Shown here: positions 1 through 5,167 of the stretch, one piece after another
How the letters are laid out: each line of letters starts with the position of its first letter
Numbering within the stretch: the first letter of the stretch is position 1
Assembly (NCBI GenBank): GCA_028288315.1
Contig: JAQBNY010000088.1
Location: 1-5,167, forward strand
Length of the DNA stretch: 5,167 nt
Source: Mucilaginibacter sp.
Lineage (GTDB): Bacteria > Bacteroidota > Bacteroidia > Sphingobacteriales > Sphingobacteriaceae
Direction: 5' to 3'
Notes under the pieces: model-generated
What the model was told of the DNA's origin: nothing
Seen by the model: the letters and a program-made list of their open reading frames with translations, nothing else
The model's database searches: none
Translations under genes and position numbers: made by a program

Positions 1-2
1 TA

Positions 3-398
3 GGCTTTGAAGCCGCGGCCCCTATGGTGATTATTAAAGCGCACCATACTTTAGAAAAACACGTACTAACAAAATGGCAGCTAACATGGAAAGATCAGTT
101 ATCATCTTTTTATGGCAACTGGCTGCACGAAGGTCAATTCCACGACCCTATTATGCGTAATATGGAAGCGTTTTTGACCGATACACAGAAGAATGTAAGC
201 GGTAAAGTATTTGTTCAGTTGTATCCATATCGTTTCCAGGTGATTGGCATTGAATCTGATCACGACCTTATGTCTAACAAGTTTGGCAGCTACGGAGAAA
301 TGAACAATGCCTGGAGCGGCGAAGATGTTAAAGGTTTTTCCAAAATATTTGGTAACCAGGTAATGATATATCATAAAGTAAATAGCACAAATGAGTAA
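3..398 (+). CDS. argG: Argininosuccinate synthase, C-terminal part (5' end off window)
   Basis: ArgG joins citrulline and aspartate, using ATP, to make argininosuccinate in the cytoplasm; it is the penultimate step of arginine synthesis. The reading frame is open to the left edge (first full codon at base 3), so this is the last 131 residues of a protein that is normally about 400 residues long. The ATG at 24 is an internal methionine, not the start. Family landmarks visible are GFEAAAPM at the left edge, then IKAHHTLEKH, the EGQFHDPIMR block, and the FGSYGEMNNAW block near the end, all in the C-terminal synthetase/multimerisation domain. The N-terminal ATP-binding (PP-loop) domain lies outside the window and cannot be checked. 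The stop codon overlaps the start of the downstream cupin gene, and argC follows, which fits an arg operon. The family assignment is secure. Confidence 0.95.
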   Translation, partial: GFEAAAPMVIIKAHHTLEKHVLTKWQLTWKDQLSSFYGNWLHEGQFHDPIMRNMEAFLTDTQKNVSGKVFVQLYPYRFQVIGIESDHDLMSNKFGSYGEMNNAWSGEDVKGFSKIFGNQVMIYHKVNSTNE

Positions 399-741
399 CC
401 CGGTTTTTTCAAGAAGTGAATGCCTAAGCCAGTATAAGTGGGGTGATGACTGCCATGGCTGGAACTTTGTTGATACGGATGCATTATCTGTAAAACAAGA
501 GTTAATGCCGCCTGATACTGCAGAGCAGCTTCACTATCATGAAAAAGCTACTCAGCTATTCTTTATTTTAAAAGGCAGGGCCCTAATGACTATTGATGGT
601 GTGGAAAGTACATTGAAACCGGAACAGGGTATCCTGATCAATCCCGGTCAAAAGCATTTCATCAGCAATAAAGACCAAGCCGACCTGGAGTTTATATTAT
701 ACTCATATCCATCTACAAAAAATGACAGAATTAACCTCTAA
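391..741 (+). CDS. Small single-domain cupin protein, function unknown
   Basis: This is a 116-residue, probably cytoplasmic protein made of one conserved beta-barrel (cupin_2-like); it has no signal peptide or membrane segment. Cupin motif 1 is seen at residues 48-62, with His48, His50, and Gln55 where the textbook motif has Glu, ending at Gly62. Motif 2 is at residues 80-93, with Gly80, the PGQKH stretch containing His89, and Asn93. His48, His50 and His89 would be the metal ligands, so a bound divalent metal is likely. The N-terminal part (YKWGDDCHGW, residues 15-24) resembles a cupin subgroup I recall as widespread but uncharacterised. The ATG at 391 overlaps the argG stop by 8 bp, and the gene's end overlaps argC by 20 bp, so it is probably co-transcribed and translationally coupled with both. 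It is not a known arginine-pathway enzyme. Metal-dependent isomerase, dioxygenase or small-molecule-binding roles all remain possible. Confidence 0.88.
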   Translation: MSNPVFSRSECLSQYKWGDDCHGWNFVDTDALSVKQELMPPDTAEQLHYHEKATQLFFILKGRALMTIDGVESTLKPEQGILINPGQKHFISNKDQADLEFILYSYPSTKNDRINL

Positions 742-1720
742 GCATGTTAAGGCAGGTATAGTTGGCGGTGCCGGCTACACAGGCGGTGAAATGCTGCGGA
801 TACTTATTAATCACCCCAATGTGGAAATTGTATTTGTGCACAGTAACAGCAACGCTGGTAACCATGTGTACGAAGTACATACTGACCTTTATGGCGATAC
901 CGACCTGCAATTTGCATCGGAACTATCTAATAGTATTGATGTTTTGTTTTTATGTGTTGGGCATGGTGATGCCAAAAGGTTTTTAGAAAGCAACAATATT
1001 CCCGATCATATTAAAATAGTTGATTTAAGTCAGGATTTTAGGTTAAGTCAACATTCAACAATAAAAGGTAAACACTTTGTTTATGGCTTACCCGAACTGA
1101 ACCGTGAGGCTATTAAAACTGCCGATAACATTGCTAACCCGGGTTGCTTTGCTACCTGTTTACAACTGGGCCTGTTACCCCTTGCAGGTAAAGGCTTGTT
1201 GAATAACGAGGTGCATGTTACGGCAACAACGGGTTCAACCGGTGCAGGGCAAAGCCTTTCTCCTACTTCGCATTTTACATGGAGGAATGATAACCTGTCT
1301 GTTTACAAAGCATTTAGCCATCAGCATTTAAATGAGATTGGGCAGTCGTTAAAACAATTGCAGGCTGGCTTTGATAAGGATATTAATTTTGTTCCATATC
1401 GTGGTGGTTTTACCCGTGGCATAATAGCATCTATTTATACCGAAAGTGACCTTACCGAAGCGGAAGCTTTAAAGCTTTATCAGGGGTATTATGCAGGTCA
1501 TCCATTTACACATGTTACCAGCAAAGATATCGACCTTAAACAAATTGTAAATACTAATAAATGCTTTATACAAGTTAAGAAACATGGTAATAAAATATTC
1601 ATTGTCAGCATAATGGATAACTTACTTAAAGGAGCGTCCGGACAGGCAGTCCAAAATATGAATCTGATGTTTGGCCTGGATGAACGCGCAGGGCTACGAC
1701 TTAAGGCGACTGGTTTTTAA
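722..1720 (+). CDS. argC: N-acetyl(or N-succinyl)-gamma-glutamyl-phosphate reductase
   Basis: ArgC reduces N-acyl-glutamyl-5-phosphate with NADPH to the gamma-semialdehyde, the substrate of the aminotransferase encoded next. The 332-residue length is normal. The N-terminal Rossmann fold shows the glycine-rich GIVGGAGYTGGE motif (residues 12-23). The catalytic cysteine is Cys142 in NPGCFATC, followed by the TGSTGAG loop (170-176). The SHQH segment (His200/His202) matches the position of the histidines around the catalytic His in the family. The FVPYRGGFTRG stretch (223-233) has Tyr where many ArgC proteins have His. The start at 722 is chosen because it is the only ATG just ahead of the Rossmann motif; it lies inside the end of the cupin gene, directly after an A run and without a good Shine-Dalgarno sequence, so translational coupling is likely. 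The acyl group is probably succinyl, inferred from the downstream carbamoyltransferase; ArgC itself does not show this. Confidence 0.95.
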   Translation: MTELTSKHVKAGIVGGAGYTGGEMLRILINHPNVEIVFVHSNSNAGNHVYEVHTDLYGDTDLQFASELSNSIDVLFLCVGHGDAKRFLESNNIPDHIKIVDLSQDFRLSQHSTIKGKHFVYGLPELNREAIKTADNIANPGCFATCLQLGLLPLAGKGLLNNEVHVTATTGSTGAGQSLSPTSHFTWRNDNLSVYKAFSHQHLNEIGQSLKQLQAGFDKDINFVPYRGGFTRGIIASIYTESDLTEAEALKLYQGYYAGHPFTHVTSKDIDLKQIVNTNKCFIQVKKHGNKIFIVSIMDNLLKGASGQAVQNMNLMFGLDERAGLRLKATGF

Positions 1721-1748
1721 GCCATTCGCCATATTAGCACTGTTCTTA

Positions 1749-1780
1749 CTTTCAACTTTTACTTTAAACTTTCAACTTAA
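1749..1780. repeat. Degenerate CTTTCAA heptamer repeat before argD
   Basis: The spacer between argC and argD reads as successive units CTTTCAA, CTTTTA, CTTTAAA, CTTTCAA and CTTAA, ending directly at the argD ATG. The two perfect CTTTCAACTT copies (1749-1758 and 1769-1778) are 20 bp apart. The plus-strand RNA here is almost free of G and has no Shine-Dalgarno sequence. I recall similar pyrimidine-rich CTTTCAA strings between genes of Bacteroidota, but cannot confirm that here. Whether it acts in translation, in transcription, or is simply replication slippage is unknown. Confidence 0.6.
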
Positions 1781-2911
1781 ATGAAGCTTTTCGACGTATA
1801 TCCAATCAATCCAATAAATATAGTAAAAGGCCAGGGCAGCCTGGTTTATGATGATAAAGGTACCGAGTACCTTGACCTTTATGGCGGGCACGCGGTTATT
1901 TCTATTGGCCATACAAATAATCATTATGTAACCCGTTTAGAAGATCAGCTGCATAAAATCGGCTTTTATTCAAATTCTATCGAGATTCCTTTACAAACCC
2001 AACTTGCCGAGAAGCTGGGCCATGTTTCAGGTAAAGAAGATTACCAGTTATTTTTGTGTAACTCAGGTGCCGAGGCTAACGAAAACGCGCTAAAGCTCGC
2101 GTCATTTTATAATGGTAAAAAGAAAGTTATTGCTTTTAGGAAAGCTTTCCACGGGAGAACCTCACTGGCTGTTGCAGTAACTGATAACCCAAAGATAGTT
2201 GCACCTGTTAACGAAACAGAAAACGTAATTTTCCTGCCATGGAATGATGAAGCTGCTTTAGAACAGGCATTTGCAGTAAACGAGATCTCGTCTGTTATTA
2301 TAGAGGGCATACAAGGTGTTGGCGGTATACAAGTTGCCCCGGTTGGGTTTCTGCAAAAAATAAGGTCGCTTTGCGATGAATACAATGCTGTCTTTATAGC
2401 AGATTCAGTACAATGTGGCTATGGCCGTACAGGTAAGTTCTTCTCACATGATTTTGCGGGCATTAATGCCGATATTTACTCAATGGCTAAAGGCATGGGT
2501 AATGGTTTCCCTATTGGTGGCATTATTATATCGCCAAAAATACAGCCTGCTTATGGTATGCTGGGCACTACATTTGGTGGTAACCATTTAGCTTGTGTAG
2601 CTGCTTTAGCTGTATTAGAAGTAATTGAGCGTGATAACCTGATGCAAAACGCGGCACAAGTGGGTGGCTACCTTATAGAAGAGTTAAAGAAATTTGATAA
2701 AGTAAAAGAAGTACGCGGCCGTGGGTTAATGATAGGTATTGATTTGCCTGATGAATTAGCCAATGTTAAAAAAGACCTGTTGTTTAAGCACAATATATTT
2801 ACAGGCGAGGCCAAACCAAATGTGGTAAGGCTTTTACCTGCATTGAATTTAACTAAAGCACATGCCGACAGGTTCCTGGAAGCATTTACTACAACATTAA
2901 AAAACTCTTAA
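1781..2911 (+). CDS. argD: Acylornithine aminotransferase (ArgD-like, PLP-dependent)
   Basis: A class III (fold type I) PLP aminotransferase of 376 residues, slightly shorter than the roughly 400 residues of typical ArgD. It interconverts N-acylglutamate semialdehyde plus glutamate and N-acylornithine plus 2-oxoglutarate. Visible landmarks in order: the LDLYGGHAV start of the fold (31-39), NSGAEAN phosphate-binding loop (94-100), FHGRT (123-127), IIEGIQGVGG (173-182), Asp208 in ADSVQCGYGRTG, the Schiff-base Lys237 in SMAKGMGNGFPIGG, TTFGGN (263-268), and Arg350 in VVRLLPAL, the likely alpha-carboxylate contact. Two usually conserved glutamates are replaced: Ser209 follows the pyridine-nitrogen Asp, and Val180 sits where many relatives have QGEGG. 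The start at 1781 gives the MKLFDVYPI N-terminus that I recall for Bacteroidota homologues. The position between argC and the carbamoyltransferase supports the biosynthetic role; succinyl rather than acetyl substrate is inferred from the next gene. Confidence 0.94.
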   Translation: MKLFDVYPINPINIVKGQGSLVYDDKGTEYLDLYGGHAVISIGHTNNHYVTRLEDQLHKIGFYSNSIEIPLQTQLAEKLGHVSGKEDYQLFLCNSGAEANENALKLASFYNGKKKVIAFRKAFHGRTSLAVAVTDNPKIVAPVNETENVIFLPWNDEAALEQAFAVNEISSVIIEGIQGVGGIQVAPVGFLQKIRSLCDEYNAVFIADSVQCGYGRTGKFFSHDFAGINADIYSMAKGMGNGFPIGGIIISPKIQPAYGMLGTTFGGNHLACVAALAVLEVIERDNLMQNAAQVGGYLIEELKKFDKVKEVRGRGLMIGIDLPDELANVKKDLLFKHNIFTGEAKPNVVRLLPALNLTKAHADRFLEAFTTTLKNS

Positions 2912-2965
2912 CTAACGGGTTAATTATTAAATTATAGTTTTACAAAAAGAATAGTACCGAGGCTA

Positions 2966-3913
2966 ATGAAAATTTTTTCTTCTGTAAATGATGTTAAGGA
3001 TATCCCTGCGTTAGTGGGCGAAGCATTGAAACTTAAAAAAGATCCTTTTGCTTTTCAGCATCTTGGAAAGAATAAAACCCTATGCCTCGTTTTTCTGAAC
3101 CCTAGTTTGCGCACTCGCATAAGCACCCAAAAGGCTGCTCTGAACTTGGGTATGAACGTTATTGTACTGAATATTGATAAAGAAGGCTGGGCACTTGAAC
3201 TAAAGGATGGTGCTATTATGAATGGTACTACTGTTGAGCATATTCGGGAAGCAGCCGGTGTTATGGGCGAATACTCGGATATTATTGGTGTACGCTCCTT
3301 CCCCGGTTTAAAAGATCGTGAAGAGGATTACAGCGAGAACATTTTTAACAAGTTTGTTGAGTTTTGTAAAGTGCCTGTAGTGAGTTTAGAATCGGCTACC
3401 CGCCACCCATTACAGAGCCTTGCCGATCTGGTAACTATTGAAGAACTAAAAACAGTTAGTCGCCCTAAGGTAGTATTAACCTGGGCGCCGCATATAAAGC
3501 CACTGCCACAGGCTGTACCTAATTCTTTTGCCGAATGGATGTGTAAGGCTGATGTTGATTTTACTATTGCTCACCCGGCAGGATATGAGCTTTGCGCCGA
3601 CTTTACCAATGGTGCAACCATTATCCATAATCAGGATGAAGCGATAAGGGATGCAGATTTTATATATGTAAAAAACTGGTCGGCTTATGAGCCTTATGGT
3701 GCAGTTACCTCAGGTAATGAAGGCTGGATGCTGACCAACGAGAAATTGACGCAGTCACCTAATGCGAAAGTGATGCATTGCCTACCCGTAAGGCGTAACC
3801 TGGAGCTGTCTGACGAGATATTGGACGGGCCGCAATCTGTAGTAATACATGAGGCCGGCAACCGTGTTTGGGCCGCACAAGCGGTTTTAAAACAAATGCT
3901 GGAAGATTTATAA
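2966..3913 (+). CDS. argF': N-succinylornithine carbamoyltransferase (AOTCase/SOTCase family)
   Basis: It transfers the carbamoyl group from carbamoyl phosphate to an N-acylated ornithine, giving N-acylcitrulline; deacylation follows later. The 315-residue protein has the carbamoyl-phosphate loop SLRTR (47-51), Trp75 of the 80s loop, RHPLQ (146-150), the TWAPHIKPLPQAVPNS stretch (172-187), and HCLPVRRN (271-278). It resembles the Bacteroides fragilis succinylornithine enzyme as I recall it, far more than ordinary ornithine carbamoyltransferase. Val90, just before EHIREAAGVMG, aligns with Pro90 of the B. fragilis enzyme and Glu92 of the Xanthomonas acetylornithine enzyme. Published mutants at this site (E92P, S, V or A) were reported to turn acetyl- into succinyl-specificity, so Val supports succinylornithine. 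The start at 2966 is preceded by a short CGAGG three bases upstream, a weak ribosome-binding site. Family certain; succinyl specificity likely. Automatic annotation may call it acetylornithine carbamoyltransferase. Confidence 0.93.
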   Translation: MKIFSSVNDVKDIPALVGEALKLKKDPFAFQHLGKNKTLCLVFLNPSLRTRISTQKAALNLGMNVIVLNIDKEGWALELKDGAIMNGTTVEHIREAAGVMGEYSDIIGVRSFPGLKDREEDYSENIFNKFVEFCKVPVVSLESATRHPLQSLADLVTIEELKTVSRPKVVLTWAPHIKPLPQAVPNSFAEWMCKADVDFTIAHPAGYELCADFTNGATIIHNQDEAIRDADFIYVKNWSAYEPYGAVTSGNEGWMLTNEKLTQSPNAKVMHCLPVRRNLELSDEILDGPQSVVIHEAGNRVWAAQAVLKQMLEDL

Positions 3914-3914
3914 T

Positions 3915-4529
3915 ATGTATACGCCGAAATTTAACCAGATGATTGACAAGCAGGAAGCTGTGGACTTTATGCAAAAGTACAGCTTTGCTACAATTGTTAC
4001 GGTTGAAAACGGAATACCTTCGGCTACGCACCTGCCATTTATTGTTGAGCAGCACGGTGATCAGGTTGTTTTGATATCACACTTTGCCAAAGCCAATCAC
4101 CAGTCTGCAGATGTTTTTGATTGCACCGCTTTAGTGATCTTTACCGAACCGCATGCTTACATATCGCCTACTCATTACGAAAAAGAACTAAACGTACCCA
4201 CCTGGAATTATTTAGCCGTACATGCTTATGGCAAAGCCACTTTAATAAATGACAAAGCACAGGTGGCCCAAGTGCTCGAAAAGATGATAGGCTTTTATGA
4301 GGCGGATTACATGCAACAATGGAACAACCTGCCCGATGATTATAAATTAAAAATGATGAACGGTATTGTTGCCTTTAAAATCGTGGTAGATGATCTGCAG
4401 GGCAAAAGCAAGCTTAGCCAAAACAGAACCGAAAAGGAAAGAGAGAATATCATCAGTTCCTTCACAAAATCTACCGACAAGAATGAACAGGAAATTGCTG
4501 ATTATATGGCTAAGTTAAATAAGCGCTAA
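3915..4529 (+). CDS. PaiB-family FMN-binding split-barrel protein
   Basis: A 204-residue member of the PaiB-like family, named after Bacillus subtilis PaiB, which was described as a negative regulator of sporulation and degradative-enzyme genes. The family has a flavin-binding split-barrel fold, and its biochemical activity is poorly defined. Landmarks are SATHLPF (36-42), HFAKAN (56-61), PHAYISPTHY (79-88), VPTWNYLAVHAYG (94-106) and the GKSKLSQNR signature (163-171), after which a charged, probably helical tail runs to the end. No helix-turn-helix or membrane segment is seen, so direct DNA binding is unproven. The ATG lies 1 bp after the argF' stop, so it is probably co-transcribed with the arg genes. 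No PaiA acetyltransferase gene is adjacent on the visible side. Length is normal and the gene is intact. A flavin-dependent oxidoreductase or stress role is an alternative to regulation. Confidence 0.9.
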   Translation: MYTPKFNQMIDKQEAVDFMQKYSFATIVTVENGIPSATHLPFIVEQHGDQVVLISHFAKANHQSADVFDCTALVIFTEPHAYISPTHYEKELNVPTWNYLAVHAYGKATLINDKAQVAQVLEKMIGFYEADYMQQWNNLPDDYKLKMMNGIVAFKIVVDDLQGKSKLSQNRTEKERENIISSFTKSTDKNEQEIADYMAKLNKR

Positions 4530-4537
4530 GCTTTTTT
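4521..4537 (+). terminator. Weak candidate terminator at the end of paiB
   Basis: AAGC (4521-4524) can pair with GCTT (4530-4533) around a five-base loop, and the 3' arm runs into six T residues (4532-4537). The stem is only four base pairs, so termination strength is doubtful. It sits exactly where the arg/paiB transcript should end and where the convergent antiporter gene stops. No better hairpin was seen at this junction. Confidence 0.2.
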
Positions 4538-5167
4538 GAAAGAAGCGTTAATCATCCTGTTAAGCGTTAGTCCCTGTATAATAATAGAAAATATCACTAT
4601 AAAATAACTTCCTGATAGTATAAAATGCCTGTACGGTGATGCGGGCAAGGATAATGCCAATGCTATGGTTATTCCGCCCCTTACTCCTGCCCAGGTCAGA
4701 ATATTTATATTGGCATAACTTACATTCAACGAGTGTCTTAAAAAAATTAATGGCAACATAATACTTAGCCATCTCGCTATTAATATAACACAAATACCAA
4801 TGCCGCCGGTTATCCAGTAGTTTTTGATATATGGCAGATTTACCATTTGCAGGCCTATCATTACAAACAAAACTGTGTTTAGCATTTCATCAATCAAAGT
4901 CCAGAATTTTTCAAGTGATTCATGTGAGTGATCTTTAGTATCTGCATTTATTGATCTCCCGCCTGCAAGCAAGCCTGCTGTTACTACGGATAAGGGTATA
5001 GATAAATGAAAAAATGTTGCCATTACAGAATTGAACATTACTAAACTTAATGATACCAGTACAATTGTTTGAAAATCGTCAATAGATCTCATTAACCTGA
5101 AAGCTATATAGCCTGAAATTGCACCCATTCCTATACCTCCAAACACCTCCTGAACAAACATCAGGGC
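4526..5167 (-). CDS. CPA1-family Na+/H+ antiporter, C-terminal half (5' end off window)
   Basis: An inner-membrane cation/proton exchanger, probably Na+/H+, of the NhaP/YjcE-like CPA1 family. The frame is open through the right edge (Ala-Leu precede the Met at 5161), so the visible 213 residues are the C-terminal part of a protein that would usually exceed 400 residues. Reading from the Met at 5161 as residue 1, strongly hydrophobic segments lie near residues 8-26, 32-53, 57-68, 89-106, 117-142, 150-172 and 180-200. Family marks are the KFWTLIDEMLNTVLFVMIGL segment, the TWAGVRGGITIALALSLP segment with its conserved Arg, and FSIIIQGLT near the end. The ion-binding Asn-Asp motif of the membrane core lies upstream of the visible part and cannot be checked. 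No C-terminal regulatory domain (such as TrkA-C) follows; the protein ends shortly after the last helix. It converges on paiB and is not part of the arg operon. Confidence 0.9.
   Translation of the reverse strand, partial: ALMFVQEVFGGIGMGAISGYIAFRLMRSIDDFQTIVLVSLSLVMFNSVMATFFHLSIPLSVVTAGLLAGGRSINADTKDHSHESLEKFWTLIDEMLNTVLFVMIGLQMVNLPYIKNYWITGGIGICVILIARWLSIMLPLIFLRHSLNVSYANINILTWAGVRGGITIALALSLPASPYRHFILSGSYFIVIFSIIIQGLTLNRMINASFKKA

Noticed and set aside
102..374. Minus-strand open frame inside argG, and similar open frames opposite argD (2107-2385) and argF'/paiB (3759-4055)
   Set aside because: They lie antisense to well-supported conserved genes, and their translations show no recognisable domain.
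717..724. A run of six A residues at the cupin/argC overlap as a programmed frameshift site making a cupin-ArgC fusion
   Set aside because: argC is in the +1 frame relative to the cupin, so a -1 slip on the A run would not enter argC, and argC has its own ATG with a normal N-terminus. Translational coupling explains the overlap more simply.
762..986. 74-codon plus-strand open frame inside argC
   Set aside because: It is an alternate frame within the Rossmann-fold coding region of argC; the cysteine-rich product looks like an out-of-frame shadow.
2921..2942. AT-rich spacer before argF' with TAGTTTTA resembling the Bacteroidota -7 element TAnnTTTG, and a possible ArgR-type palindrome
   Set aside because: No -33 TTTG-like element lies at the right distance, and the inverted symmetry is poor. 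AT-rich spacers give such matches by chance.
4521..4569. Three copies of AAGCG(C/T)TA at 4521, 4543 and 4562
   Set aside because: They are short, unevenly spaced (22 and 19 bp), and the last two lie in antiporter coding sequence where they encode normal residues; chance is the best explanation.

Overview
The window looks like part of an arginine-biosynthesis operon from a member of the Bacteroidota, most likely Sphingobacteriaceae (Mucilaginibacter/Pedobacter-like). The clues are a Bacteroidota-type N-succinylornithine carbamoyltransferase, a Bacteroidota-type ArgD-like aminotransferase, moderately AT-rich codon use, poor Shine-Dalgarno sequences before most starts, and tightly packed genes. 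The genus is inferred from protein resemblance recalled from memory, not from a search.

Layout, plus strand: 3-398 is the C-terminal third of argininosuccinate synthase (argG), cut by the window edge. 391-741 is a small single-domain cupin that overlaps argG by 8 bp. 722-1720 is N-acyl-gamma-glutamyl-phosphate reductase (argC), overlapping the cupin by 20 bp. A 60-bp spacer carries a degenerate CTTTCAA heptamer repeat. 1781-2911 is the PLP-dependent acylornithine aminotransferase (argD). After a 54-bp spacer, 2966-3913 is the acylornithine carbamoyltransferase (argF'), whose specificity position points to N-succinylornithine. 3915-4529 is a PaiB-family FMN-binding split-barrel protein, 1 bp after argF'. 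Minus strand: 4526-5167 is the C-terminal half of a CPA1-type Na+/H+ antiporter, convergent with paiB and sharing 4 bp with it at the stop codons. No gap exceeds 60 bp.

Together the arg genes cover four steps: reduction of acyl-glutamyl phosphate (ArgC), transamination to acylornithine (ArgD), carbamoylation while still acylated (ArgF'), and condensation of citrulline with aspartate (ArgG). Carbamoylation before deacylation is the Bacteroidota/Xanthomonas variant of the pathway. The acyltransferase, ArgB, deacylase and ArgH are not in the window and should lie nearby or elsewhere.

I see no sign of a new defence system, mobile element, CRISPR array or RNA gene. The points worth a second look are the substrate-specificity residue in ArgF', the cupin embedded in the arg operon, the heptamer repeat before argD, the substituted conserved positions in ArgD and ArgC, and the PaiB tail gene.
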